Assembly (NCBI GenBank): GCA_037976565.1
Contig: CP137675.1
Span: 2,241,323-2,305,322 of the forward strand
Reading direction: 5' to 3'
Source of the DNA: Mesocentrotus franciscanus
Lineage: Eukaryota; Echinodermata; Echinoidea; Camarodonta; Strongylocentrotidae
Length of the DNA stretch: 64,000 nt
Below the pieces are notes generated by a model. It saw nothing but the letters and a program-made list of their open reading frames with translations, had not been told where the DNA came from and ran no database searches. The position numbers and the translations under genes were made by a program. Below are positions 43,690-57,406 of this stretch, piece after piece; positions within the stretch are counted from its first letter, which is position 1; each line of letters starts with the position of its first letter.

Positions 43690-44170
43690 ACTAAGAGAAG
43701 AGTTGGTAACTGATTTAATTGAAAATCAGACCATTAGAATGGAGGATATAAAATGAGGTAAAAAGAGAGAGATGAAAGTATTTATATAGCGACAGGAAGA
43801 GAGAACGAGAGCATGACAGAGAGAGAGAGAGACAGGGAGAGAGTAAGAGAAGAGTTGGTAACTGATTTAATTGAAAATCAGACCTTTAGAATGGAGGATA
43901 TAAAATGAGGTAAAAAGAGAGAGATGAAAGTGTTTATATAGCGACAGGAAGAGAGAACGAGAGCATGACAGAGAGAGAGAGAGACAGGGAGAGAGTAAGA
44001 GAAGAGTTGGTAACTGATTTAATTGAAAATCAGACCTTTAGAATGGAGGATATAAAATGAGGTAAAAAGAGAGAGATGAAAGTGTTTATATAGTGACAGG
44101 AAGAGAGAACGAGAGCATGACAGAGAGAGAGAGAGAGAGACAGGGAGAGAGAAAGAGAAGATCAAGAGAG
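43690..44170 (+). repeat. 152-bp unit in three copies
   Basis: Units containing AGAGTTGGTAACTGATTTAA, AATGGAGGATATAAAATGAG and a GAGAGAGACAGGGAGAGAG block start at about 43690, 43842 and 43994. They differ by single bases such as CCATTAGA/CCTTTAGA and AGTATTTATA/AGTGTTTATA. Confidence 0.9.
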
Positions 44171-47100
44171 AGAGATTTGTATTGTCTAACATTTGTTAGA
44201 ACTTCACATTCACAAACTTTAATAAAATTATCGAAAGCTTGAAAGATGGAAAGAATAATAAGAGACACAGAATGAAAGGAAGGGTGGGTTATGGTGTATT
44301 CTTCTTCTTCTTCTACAAAATACTACTGTTGATCTCTGAAGGGCTATGCAACCTATCACAAAGTTCTGTAGGAAGATTACCAGTTGTATATGCAGGTACA
44401 CTGAACACCTGGTTTATAACCTACACTTTGCGAGAAGTGAAGCACATTAACGTGCATTGCGTTTGACTCCACTACACACATGGTCTCAAGTTAGTGTTCT
44501 GTCCGCAGAACGGAGTGTAATTCCCTTGAACCCAAATGATGTACTTTGAAAAACTCATGAGGAGCTCTGATACAATGAGATGCCTGACATGAGGTAAATG
44601 TTGTGGTCTCAGCTCTCTAAATTTATTTAATTTTCACCCTGATATAACAAGGTACCGAAATTGCCATTGTCCCAATGGCTTCACAATGACGAGTTTCCAC
44701 TCTATTGAGATTTTAGCCATTTGCTGATTATTTTTGTAAAGAAAAATTGATTAAAAAATTCAATTCAGAATTTCAGATGAAAGTATCCAATTTAGAGCAT
44801 GAGTGAACATTTAAACATTTATGCGTGATGGATAAAAATGGCAATGCACAAATACAATTAGAGAAAATATAAATATTTATTTCAGCATATGCGTTATGTC
44901 CCATTTGTATTCTTTTCCATTAAAAAATTCAATGAATAATGTTGTTTTCTCCATGATACAACTTACCAGTAAGAAAGTGATACAAAAGATGTTGTGATTG
45001 ATTGATTGTTAGGTGGTTCATTCCATAATTCATAATCAGAAGTATGTGCTTAATGGATTGGTATATTGATTGATTGATGTTTCATAATTGATGGTTAGTT
45101 TTTTTATTGCTAAATTGCTTGACTGATTGAGGGATAGGATCATTCTGAGTACTAACAATATGGCGCGACGCCCATCCGGTGCAACAGACAGGCCGAAATC
45201 TGCAATGCCTCATGGGAAATAGTCAACATCACGAAGCTAGAATACGGGAACCCCAGGGCATTGCATGCTCAGCTACTATAATTTAATGTATACAATACAT
45301 GCCGCATATTTTCTCACAATATTTGGACAATTTTCATTGAATACTACTGCTTATGCCATGTGTTTTATCTGTGAAGCATCAGGATGATCTTCCCACACTT
45401 CCAAACAATCAGGCAATCTATCAATCGGGCAAGCAACGTCTGGAGATATACCCATAGATGAAAGACAGAGTGGGTGAAATAATTACATCATTACAAGTCG
45501 TGTTTCTTGCTCTACAATCAATCATCCCGATGAATTCCTCACTCGTACCCACATGATGTCAATTTGTTTACACAAAAGATAACAAGACGAATCAAATATC
45601 TGTTTCTTTTCTTTTCTTGTTTTTTATTTGCAACACCCATAGGAATAGATTATAATACACACTTTGTGTGTGATGCAGAGATAATATATGCAATACTTAA
45701 CAGTTTTTCGTTTCTTGGAAACATCTAGACAAGCTACATCAAAAAAAAAATTTTTTTCATAACAAAATAGTGGCCTCTGAGAGACCATCTAAATTATCTC
45801 TTATTTTTTAAAATGGCATTTTTTGTCATTTACACACTTTTTATACACACATCTCTTCAGTGTATCCACATATACACATTGTACTGAATATATAAAGAAA
45901 CACTTAATTTCCATCATGTACATATAACTTTTTTATCTTAATGCAAAGAAAAATAAAATAAATGAATGCATTGTACAAAGGAATAAAAGAACAATGGTAC
46001 AGTTCATAAGATATTTACTGCTAGCAATATAGAAGGCTGTATGAAGAATAATCAAATATTTTGTTCAGAAGTGACATAGGTATCATGGCTAAATTCAACA
46101 ATGCCTTCGAAAATTCAATGATCATCAAAGCTTTGTATCATACTGCTTCATAATGCGTTCTGACAGTGGAGAATGCATGGATCTAACTAAACAAAGTGTG
46201 ACTCAGCAGTTCATATCAAGCAGCAGTGCTTGTTGCAGGTGCTTGCTTGCTTGCTTGCTTTCTGCATCCACATCATTATATTTCCAACAAGCCGCATATT
46301 TCTATTCATTTTGATACTTTTCTGATCCTTACCAGCATCCTAATCACTCAAAGTGTTTTTTTAATTGAATATTAAAATTGAAATTAAATATAGAATTTAA
46401 AAAAAGATATAAATATTCCTGTGCATTTGTTTTCACACCATGTAACCCAAACTCATGGACTAATGCAACAACACAATGAAGAAAACAAAGAAGGAAAAAA
46501 AAAAGAAGAAATACCATCAGGCTAAATAAACAGAGAGAAACTCTTTCAACAACAAAATCAACAAGAAAACCATCCAACTTTTGAATAATAAATAGAAATT
46601 CATACAATTTTTAGGCATAGCCATAGCACTACATGAGAAGTCCTGACCAAAAATAAGAGCGAGAGATGAATTCTTGAAGGCACATATCAAAGTTCACCAG
46701 ACAATTCTTACAATGTGGGTGAGGCAATCCAAAGATATGTCTGTCGGAAAAAAGTAACTTTTATTTATGAACAGAGAATATCCTCAAACATTACATCTAT
46801 TAAATTAACCTTAAAAAGAAGGTTTGCAATTTAAATACAGGTGGTAGGGACTGCCACTCAATCCTCCCTCCCCCAAGCAAAAAAATAGGACATATGAAAA
46901 GAGCCCTGGATATTCTGGTCATTAATACGGTGAAATGCACATAATCATACTTGTTATTACCTATGGAACAAATATTTTGAAATGTCAATGCAATGATTAA
47001 GCCCTGGGGCATCTTATAGGCCAGATATAGAAGAGAATCAAGAGATTGCCATCTTCCCTAGTTTCTATAGAAACGCATCAGCGTGTGCGCTCCATCTCAT

Positions 47101-47647
47101 GTACTGCATGTACACTGGGTGGGTTGAAAAGGATTTAATCATGGTCAAAGACATTTCCAGTCAACTATTCCGCAGAAAACCTTTTCAAGTTTTCATACAC
47201 ACAATTGTGACTATTTGTTTTTACTGAGAAATTGCATGGAAAAGTCCCTATCCTTGTTCACATGACATTACTGAGCCGGGGTCTTCTTAAGCATACTTAA
47301 GCGCACTTCACAATTTCCATATTGTAAAACAACAGACCTCTTTGTAATAGGTCCATGGTATAGAACATACATAAAGGTGTGTAGGACAAATGTTGCATAC
47401 TCACTGCTACACTTTTCAGTATGCCCACTTTCCATTCATTTAGAAAACAAAGAAAAAGAAATTCCACAGTTTGTCCATGGCATTTGCGAACAGCCTTTAT
47501 AGTTTTAAATTAGATGTTCTTTCATTAAAGTTAAGTCATGGTAATCGCTTCACAGTGCCAAATTAGGAACCTTGAAGTACCCAAGTCAATAAAAGCCAGT
47601 TCAGATTAGGCGCGGGAAAACTGCTGCAAAAAAAGCCGCTGCATTTT

Positions 47648-47832
47648 CTTAAGGTGTAAATGTATGGCAACTGCACCCAACAGAGGACCTGCATGTATTC
47701 ACTGAGCTCTTAAGGTGTAAATGTATGGCAACTGCACCCAACAGAGGACTTGCATGTATTCACTGAGCTCTTAAGGTGTAAATGTATGGCAACTGCACCC
47801 AACAGAGGACCTGCATGTATTCACTGAGCTCT
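47648..47832 (+). repeat. 61-bp unit in three copies
   Basis: CTTAAGGTGTAAATGTATGG to GCATGTATTCACTGAGCT repeats at 47648, 47709 and 47770 with one C/T difference in the middle copy. Confidence 0.92.
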
Positions 47833-50800
47833 GTGTAATAAGATACAGAAATGGGAAGCGTATTATACTTCAAGACATCATAAAAAGACCGCTGTGGTTC
47901 TGCCGCATCGTATCTGAAAGAGCCTTTAACCTTGATGTTCCTAAGACAATAAGTCTCTCCTAATATTCCAATCATGCATATTCCAAAGTTAATTCATGAC
48001 ACAAATAATGAAGCTCATGGATGGATGTATCCACTAGTAAGTAATGCATTTGAAGAAACCTTTCAAAAACAGTTTTTTAAGGAAAATGCTAAAAGGACCT
48101 TTAAAGTCAACCTAAACAGTGAGCACCAAATAGATATCATAGATAAGCTTTAATACAAATATTAAATATCTTTAAAAAGATGTTTTTCAGATCGTATAAG
48201 TATCTTTGAGCAGTACACTTTAAAAATCTATAAAAACAAAACTAAAAGTAAATTTCTAAAACATTCCAGAAACTTTAAAAAGTCACACACAAATTCTTGT
48301 CACGCTTGCAGCCGAAATGCCTGCTTATATTTATTTAGTTTCTTAGTTTGTAAAAAAAATTACAGTATACGAAGTTCGTCAAAGCATAACCCTTAACAAG
48401 AAAAAGCAATGCATGGGAACAAAAAAATACAATATGAAACTGAACTCAACTCAACTTTCAAAACAAATGAAATCTTTGGATAATCCTGAACCTAACACAA
48501 AAGAAAGAGATGTGTATTTGCACATATTCATTAACAATGATAAATAAATTCATTAAAAAATACAAGGTGTTCACATTCCAAGTTAAATGATTGAAAAATC
48601 AAGAACTCTATAGACAATACTGCGCTGAAGAGACTGAGCAATTTTTGCAATGCAAATTAATGAACACAGACCTAAACAAAAAAATTCACTCATTTCATCT
48701 TTGGTCAAGGTGGCCCACAAACTCAAAATTAGACCCAATGAAACAAAATCAAAATTATACAAAATATCATTTTGGATAATGCCCAAACAAAGAACAGAGA
48801 CAGCCTCTGGTACATTAATCCATAAGCATGAAAGATGGATTTAAAACATGTGAATATAATCACTTTCCATCCATGGGAGAAGCATGCAAACACTACTCTT
48901 TAAATAACAGAAAATACGCGATGAAAGAATGATAATGCAATTACGTAATTTATCCACCTACATGTAGAATCAATTTCTTATCACAAAGTTGTTTAGAGAC
49001 TTTAACAAAATACATTTCTGCGTAAAGGAACGAGTCAAAGATGTCAGACACCATGGAGCCATCTTTTAGACATTTCCAACAGATTCCACTTTGGTGTAAC
49101 TTGATGGGAATTTGTGATTTTGTGATTGGTCGGATGACTTGTAATGAATGCATATATGATGACAAACAAACTTTTGGAATACTCTAGGCATTTTCTGAAC
49201 AAATTTTGACTGTACCAAGCAAAACATACACGTAGAAAACTTTCAATGAATTACCAGTATGATTTTCCTGTAATTTCATGTAATACAGTCGCAAACACTG
49301 CAAACCTCCCACTTTAAAGCAAGTTCTATGCCTAATTGTTCTTCCCATATATGAATTACATGTGGGTTATGAGCCTATACAGGGCTACTGCAATGTTTGC
49401 ATGTTTCAACACGCTATGCACTTTATAGGTGTCGCACCTAAAGGCAGCTGCACAACTTCAGTTTGAAAAAATTGCAAAAGGATTAAATCTGGAATGTCAA
49501 ATATGTAAAGTGTACTTGGTTAAAGTCTGAATGGTCATTTATCAAAGTATCATGGCATTTTTAGGCTTCAAGAAGAAGGGACAAAAAAACTCAATTATTT
49601 ATCATTTGGGTGCCAGTCACTACGATTAACAGCCAATCAACCATTTGCTCTGTCTGGAAGGCTTGCAATACTCCAATCTCAACACTACTATTCATAAGAC
49701 AATGAAAGACCTCAATACAAATTAAATGAAACTACTTTTCTGTAATTCCATATCTTATCAAATTCCAATCTCTTTCAATTTGAGACATATACAGTTCATG
49801 AAGTGTGCAGTGGCCTTCATAAAAGATAGCAATTTTAATAGGGGAAATGTTGGCAATTGTTTTCTGTTATGATGAAATGGGTGAAGATATGGGTATTGTC
49901 AGGACATACCTGTAGGTACATACATGTAGGTACTCAAACTTGATTAAGAGAAGAGTCTGTCCGAGTATGATCTTGATAAGCATCTAATATTTTCATTCCC
50001 TGTTGCACAAATGACAAGAATCCCTCTCGGGATGATAACGTACAAGACAGCTGACACATTTCTGCAAGGCATATATATATAGACAACACATTTTTCTCAC
50101 CGCTTTCCAAAAAGGCACATTTTTGTTTGTTTTCAAAGACAGCAAGATATCTAGCTCGATCTCATTGCATATTTGAAGCCTACGGACGTACGTATGTATA
50201 CATCACATGTTCGCCAATCAATAATATAAAACCAGTTGTTTGTGAATATAGAGTAGCCTACATTTTATTGATTTTCAAACAGAATCACTAAAAATAAGAT
50301 GCTGTGTGAGACCTTTGGTGTATGCTCACAGTCAGGAGTGAATGCTTGCTGTGTTTTAAACAACTGATGCATAATTTCATGTTCAATATAATATTTCCAA
50401 ATCTATAAACAACTTTAATTTATTGATGCATCTTGTATTAAATTCTCCAAAATAAATCAAAAAACCAATGGCTCTATAAATTGCTTGAGACATGGCTAAA
50501 GTTCAAATAAATAAATCAGATCACAATACATCAAAAGAGAATAAATGCTCCTTCTTAATATAATATTAAGATTGTCTTATTTTGATTGAGAAAGAATACT
50601 GAATGAAATTACATTAAGACACAAAATCAACTGGATGACACGTAAAGCTATAGGTCCCCTGGTAAGTGTTATAGCATAGAAAACTTTTCTAAACACAATT
50701 TGTTGTAGCACTTCTAATAGCTGTTTCAATTTATCTCTGTATTAAATTTAGTGAGTTTAGAAATTTGAATTTCATGTGCTTACAACTTTGCAGCCAACAA

Positions 50801-51070
50801 AGACGCTATGCTATGTACAAGCATAAACAGTCGGTGAAGGCAGAGCTGTTTCATCTTTCTGCTTTTGTACACTCTGATGCGAGGTTCAAAGCCTATGCTA
50901 ATATACAGCTAGCATCTCAAAGCAAACCTAACTTACATGTAGAAGTCTGATTTGTTCAATACATGGGTCAAAGAAGACCCCCTCCCTCTCCTCCCCTCAC
51001 AAACAAAATATGAATAAATAAATACAGTGATGAGGGAAAGTACCCAGCTTTTAGAAATAGGAAAGATCCA

Positions 51071-51373
51071 TTAGAGACTGGTCATACTTGCAAGAGGAGC
51101 TTGGAGGGGAATACTATAACTATTTGGACTGGCCCACGAAGGGGCAAAGCTATTCAGACTATTGGGAGAAGGGGCACAGCTGCTTAGACTCTTCTGGGAG
51201 GGAGCACAACTGGGTGCAGAGCTGCCTAGGAGTTTGGAGTTCTTGGAGGATACCACGCTGATGTCATCATTGTTGTTGTTGTTCTGCGAGTCCTTGGTTT
51301 CCATGACAACGTGGACGCGTTGATGCTCTTTTCGCCATGTCCTCCAGACGATGCAGTGGTAGCGTAGTGACAT
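51071..51373 (-). CDS. MARCHF2/3-like E3 ligase, last exon: cytosolic C-terminal tail
   Basis: On the minus strand the acceptor is ATTCTGCAG before 51373 and the stop is at 51071-51073. It begins MSLRYHCIVWRTWRKEHQRV, matching the SFRYHCxLYxEWRxTNQRV segment right after the second helix of MARCHF2/3. The rest is a Ser/Asn/Pro-rich tail with three related CAPS-type blocks. The chain ends in MTSL, a possible class I PDZ ligand; human MARCHF2 and MARCHF3 also end in PDZ-type motifs. The intron before it is 8.6 kb and phase 0 on both sides. Confidence 0.9.
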   Translation of the reverse strand: MSLRYHCIVWRTWRKEHQRVHVVMETKDSQNNNNNDDISVVSSKNSKLLGSSAPSCAPSQKSLSSCAPSPNSLNSFAPSWASPNSYSIPLQAPLASMTSL

Positions 51374-52167
51374 CTGCAGAATGAAAAGGAGAGTTTAAAA
51401 AAAGATGCAACTCAAAAGAATGAATGATGCAGGATAAACTAATGAAAGGACATTCATTTCCAAATTGAAATCGGCAGCTTATGTCATATACAACAACAAA
51501 AAAGAAGAAATTCACATGTTGAAGTGATAGATATTACCACAGTCTTTTCCATGATAAATAAAGCAACATGATGAGATATCAAAATTGCTCCCCATGAGAT
51601 CTATGTATTTAAAAACATTTGCAACCTCATTTAAAGGTAAACCAAAAAAGTCAGCCATAAAATGCCATTTTTAGTAGCACATACCTGTCCAGTAAGGCCA
51701 CCAAATTAAAAACTGACAACGTGACACAAGTGACTAATTATTCTGTCATGTTGTATGGATATATTTACAGGCCAAAACCTGCACACAGGGGCCAAAAAGT
51801 CAATAGTTTCTGCATATATGGAATACATGAATGAATGACTTTGGAATACTGAAATGGGTTTGGGGTTTGGGGGTGTATGCCAGCACAAACCCAAGTGAGT
51901 AGATGTAGTACAGGACACAGGGTCTGAAACTCAAAGTGTATAGAGACTGTGTGGTGGCTATTTCACAGAACAACATTGATAATGTTAGGCTAGACTCAAG
52001 GCTTTGACTGTACAAACACACAAGCTGAGAATACCGGTATAATACAAGTATATGGGCAGGAATCATGCAGAATGAATAACTGGAAAAGAACACCTAGACT
52101 ATGAAAAGGAAAGGCTGACAAGAAGATTGAAGTAGATAAAAGCAGATTTACAAATTACTGAAGTGAG

Positions 52168-52170
<3 letters not shown>

Positions 52171-52206
<36 letters not shown>
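52171..52206. repeat. (TA)n microsatellite
   Basis: Uninterrupted TA repeats, about 18 units. Confidence 0.95.
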
Positions 52207-52209
<3 letters not shown>

Positions 52210-52524
52210 GCAATGGGTTCATATCTACTGAAGATGTAAAAATTATAAACCAGTTAGCTTGGTATTAATGAATGGGGATGGCCTTTCAAATTGGCAACAC
52301 TGGGGATTTTATTTCATTGCTATCTCACTCATTTACAATTGATCTCCTTTTAAAATTCATCCCACCAACCATCTTTATATTTCAATAACAAAATAAATAA
52401 CTTAAAATTCATATGATTAATCTCCTTTTAAAAACTGATCTCAGCCAATCTTTGTCTTTCAATAATAACTATCTTCTCTAAATACCCTGATCCCCCCTGT
52501 CCCTGTCAGGCTTTCAATACATCA

Positions 52525-52805
52525 CCCTCTCTGTCTCACTCTGTCTCTCTCTGTCTCTCTCTGTCTCTCTCTGTCTCACTCTGTCTCTCTCTGTCTCTCT
52601 CTTTCTCTGTCTCACTCTGTCTCTCTCTGTCTCTCTCTGTCTCTCTCTTTCTCTCTCTATATATCTCTCCGCCCCTCTCTCTCTCAATCTATTTCTCTAT
52701 GTCTTTGTCTCTCTCTATGTTTGTCTATCTGCCTATATCTGTCTGTCTCTCCTTTCTCTCTCTCTCTCCTCTCTTGCCTCTCCCTCTCTCCCCCTCTCTC
52801 TCTCG
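52525..52805 (+). repeat. CTCT/CTGT pyrimidine microsatellite
   Basis: Repeats of CTGTCTCTCT with some CACT and CTTT interruptions over about 280 bases. Confidence 0.93.
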
Positions 52806-53959
52806 TCCACCCTGTGACTTGACCTTTTTTTGCAGCTTTACCTAGCTTCCAGACAAATGTTATTACCCACACAATGCTCCCAACATGATTCTAGGACGTC
52901 TACCATGCGATATGTGGAACAATAATGCCAGACTAATATCAGCTGCCCCATTTTTTGTCCCAGATATTGCCAACCAGTTGTTTTTCTTGCCATTTGAGCC
53001 TCAGTGAGATGTATAAACCGGGAGCATGTTGAGATGGTAGAAATTGATACCAGAATAAATTTATATATTATAATCTATTGGGCGTCATATTGGGATTGGG
53101 AAAAATACCACAGACACTCCATTAAAATATATTGGTCTAAGTGTATGTATATAATACAGTGGGACTCTAGGAATGTGTTTAGATGATACAAGTGGATATT
53201 ATCCAACAAATCTATTAACACAGGATGTATCAGTGTATGTATACACTGGAAGTGTGTTTAGATGGTAGAAGTTGATTGCCTCAGAATGAACAGATTAAAA
53301 CATAAGACTACATTACATGTATGTATTGGTGTCAGAAAATTTAGTGTGGGTAAAATGGTCTATCTTCAGAGAGAACGCCATAATTTTCCTCATTTATCAG
53401 TAGCACTATACATGATGTTTTTCATCATGTTTTGAGTCTACTGAGTCCTGTACACCTTCAGATATTTGTTAGATTTTATTACTTTGTCAGAGTTATACAT
53501 CACTATAATCAATAATAATGCCACTAAACATACATGTACTGTATATCCCCCCCCCCCATTTTTAAATTCATGTGGCGCTTTTCCTGAATCTAATTGATAC
53601 TATTTCCTTACACTAACAAAATCTCATGAAAAAAGTTTGAAATCAAATTTGCTGGTACAATACAATACCCATCCATCTAAACATCTGGGAAAAAATGCTT
53701 TCTAACATTTTACACACTTCAGGGAAGGATGGATATATCAAGTTATCACAATAATCATGTCTGATACAACATTCTAAATAAAACATGTACCTCACCACAC
53801 CTTCATGATTTATAAAGACGACAAGAAAAGCATAGGAACTGGGTCATTGTATGTTCTATATTGTCTGGCGCCACTAAATTACCATTAACAACCTAAGCAC
53901 CCGTTTCCCTACATTTTTCCTTCAACATGTACAGTATACTCTAATTCTCCCCTTCTCCT

Positions 53960-54290
<331 letters not shown>

Positions 54291-54404
54291 TTAATAAAAT
54301 GTGTTGGATGTGTAAGGCAACTTGTGGAAGTGCTGCAAATTCAGTACAAGAAAAAGATGTAGGCCAAACGAATTGATTGAACACACATAGAAAGAGGGAG
54401 AAAC

Positions 54405-54435
<31 letters not shown>

Positions 54436-55959
54436 TCAAAGAACATTAATAACACATACATGAGAGTTTAAAAGATTTTGAAGTGATTTGTAATTTTAGT
54501 AGAGAGGAAGGGTTAGTCCCCAACTGCAACATTTATGAAATATTCTTGTTCATTGTAAATAAATGAATAATAACATAAACAGGAGCGTGTGAAATCTAGA
54601 ATGAAGGTAATTGAGGGAGGTGTTAATGGATGGATGAGTACCCGTGTCTCACTTTAATACATTTTAATTTTCTAAAATATCATTTTTTGAAAGACTAACA
54701 AACTATTTACTTTTCAATGATCATAATTTAGTCATAGATCTCTCCAACTTGTCTGATGACTGGGGAGATAAATATCCCTCTTTATGTATGTAACTATAAT
54801 AAGCCCTTGAGAGCAGGAGATATTATCCTGGCTTAGTAAGCATTAATGGCTTCCATTGTTTGTACAAAGGCAGATGAAAAATAGCCACTTCAAACTGCCA
54901 ACTCCACTTGCAACGTGCCAAGACAAGAATTTCAATAAATTATATTCTTGTACAGTGAAAGTTCACAGAGGTACATGTATAGCGCCTACTTAATACAACA
55001 AAGTATGTGTGCATGAAAGAAAGATGTTACTAAATGTGATTTATGAGAAGAAAATTGTTCAGGGATCACTAGAATATTTGTAGGGGCAAAGGGGCAGTGT
55101 GCCCCCCCCCCCAACAAACCTATGACCCAGACATAAAAGCCCTGACTTTTGGGGTGAGGGAATTATTGCATGGTAATTGATCATCAAACATCTCTTAAAA
55201 CCTCAGAAACTATGGATCTCCCCAAAATGTCAGCTTGGCTGGTTTGCGGCTTCACAAAATGATAAGTATCGGTTAATAAACCTTTTTTTGTTGAAATTTA
55301 GAAATGGGAAAAATTGGATTCACAAATCTCCATATAGGTTAAACGTAACAGAGAAAAGTTGAATGCTGTGACTATTCTATGAGTTGAACATGCATTAACA
55401 TGTAATTAATTTTTTTTTAAAGACCCAAAATATTGCTTGCTCACTTCAAATGCACAAAAATAATAACTGTAAGTTCATTGACTACTGCAGTCACATATCT
55501 TGCAAATGATATCAAAATAAAATGAAATTCATGAAATTTACAAATTAAGAGGAGTTGGGGAAAGAGGGACATGCACCATCCTAACACTCCTCCCACCCCC
55601 CCCACACACACAAAAGGGTAATTTTCAGCTGAAATACATGGACCACCTTTGACATGGATGTTTTGCCCTATCCCCCCCTTAATGCAAAGGTCTGGATACA
55701 CCACTGGCTGAATGTGAACAGGTTTACACCGAAAGTGAAATACACACCCTACTAATCAATCAAAGGTGTATGCCCATATCAGGAAATGGAACATTCGGGG
55801 TACATTTCAAGACAAACAACTTTTATAGCCTTCCTGAATTACATGTACATGTACTTGCTACAAGTGACTGATCCAGAAATTACAGCAATCTATGAAAGAT
55901 GATAGCATGATAAAGATTATATGGTATACACACATGTACCTGAATGAAGCGGTGTAAAA

Positions 55960-56120
55960 ATAAATCCGCAGGAGCTCTTTTAGGATTCGGTGTGGTATAA
56001 GTGTAATTTTCTCACAGTGATATTAAAGTAATTTATTGTTGTTTTACCAGAGCTCTTTAAAATTTACCAGAGCACTTTCAAAGCTAATTTGAGAGCTAAA
56101 TCGCTCACTGCTCCTGTGTA
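55960..56120 (+). repeat. dispersed element related to the 54-bp array unit
   Basis: CAGGAGCTCTTTTAGGATT-x-GTATAAGTGT-x-TTTCTCACAG is one diverged array unit. It is followed by CCAGAGCTCTTTAAAATTTA and an end GAGCTAAATCGCTCACTGCT, matching the DNA just after the array at 34046. A further diverged relative is near 56710-56800. Confidence 0.65.
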
Positions 56121-56182
56121 TCTTTTTTCACTAGCACTTATGACGATGCATTTAGAAAGAGCTGCCTATACCAGAAGGCCGG

Positions 56183-56502
56183 GGGGGGTATTTCAAAAGA
56201 CTAAGATCGACTAAAGTTTGGCAGGCCATTCGTGCCACTGGTTGCTCTCACCATTGGTCTTCAAGGGACGTCAAGGGACGTCAACAAATAGAGGGAAAAC
56301 CTTAGAAATTATGATCTTTAGATGAACAAATTTCCTTCAATAATGAACTATCAAAAAATGTAAATTCTGTACATTTGTGACCACGATTTGTACGTTGCTT
56401 AAGAAACCAATGCCAGGAATGGTTAGAGGAACTAGTGGCATGAACGGCCTGCCATAGTTCAAGTCCAACTTAAGTCGATCTTAGTCTTTGTGAAACACTC
56501 CC
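56183..56502. mobile_element. MITE with long imperfect terminal inverted repeats
   Basis: It starts GGGGGTATTTCAAAAGACTA then GATCGACT-x-AAGTTTGGCAGGCC. It ends GGCCTGCCATAGTTC-x-CTTAAGTCGATC then TTAGTCTTTGTGAAACACTC and CC. Arms of about 55 bases flank a non-coding centre with a small direct repeat (AAGGGACGTC twice near 56263). Confidence 0.8.
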
Positions 56503-57013
56503 ATGTTCAATTTGTTCATACACTGGACTAGGCATCAGTCATGTCTTCAATAAAATGTAGAAGGAATTACACAAAAGTAAACAGAAAGCAGGTCAGGATG
56601 TACAAATAGCAAACATAAAAACTATTTCTTTTAATCACAAAAGGTCCGCTAGAATTTGCTGCATTAATGTTGAGCTTTCTGCAGTGACTCAAAGTGATCT
56701 TTACTGTGTTTGACCAGAGTGCTTCTTCAGGTTTCCAAAGCTCTTTCTAAGCTTTCTTAAGATGAAAAGCTCACTCTGCTTCAATTTATTCTGTTTTTTT
56801 TTGCAATAAAATTCCCATAAAAATCTACAAAATTAGTGCTGCTTTATATCCTTATAATGTAGACCTTCTTCTGGAGAATGTATAATGGGTCATTAAGAAA
56901 GGGGAAATCCCTCTTAGCCCACCTGCCAAGTATCCAAGGTCATACAATCACTGACATTTGTAATCTCTCAGCAGGGGCATGGCCCCATTCAAACTACCAA
57001 ATTCAGAGTATAG

Positions 57014-57406
57014 TTAAAGGTAAAGACCAGTTTTGGAAATGCCCCTCTCTCAAAAAATGAAATGGAAGCTCTCATTACCAATCATCTGAAAGAATATGTT
57101 TTGACTAATACGTGATGATACAAATTTTGCCGGGAAACCGCCTACTAATTGATATATTTGGTAAATTATTATATCTATTGGGACCAAATAGATATCGCGC
57201 ACGTGGTCCCGTAGTCCCATATACATCTTTCTGTGTACAGTGCTTGTAACTTTACAAAGCCTGGGCCAAATTTCTTATCATTTTAATGATTCCAGAACCT
57301 TGCAGTACACACCAATATTTATATGCTAGATGATCAACCTTTTCTGATCGATTCCACGTTTCTTTCACAATGCAATCGCATGACCAGAACTGGTCTTTAT
57401 CTTTAA
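57014..57406 (+). mobile_element. MITE-like element, TTAA-ended family, full copy
   Basis: Ends TTAAAGGTAAAGACCAGTTT and ACTGGTCTTTATCTTTAA form inverted repeats. 393 bases, close to 43105-43511 throughout. Confidence 0.82.

Larger units (their letters stand above)
42106..51070. other. convergent intergenic region and probable MARCH-like 3' UTR
   Basis: No conserved coding sequence was recognised. The DNA is AT-rich and holds two TTAA-MITE-related items, three tandem repeats (35, 152 and 61 bp) and a GC-richer patch at 45165-45270. The part just below 51070 must include the 3' UTR of the minus-strand gene, but its end cannot be fixed. Minus-strand AATAAA motifs occur at several places, for example near 50418 and 46759. 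Confidence 0.5.

Noticed and set aside
55441..55704. 87-codon minus-strand frame with Gly/Cys-rich sequence
   Set aside because: No splice or family support, and it lies within the MARCH-like intron.
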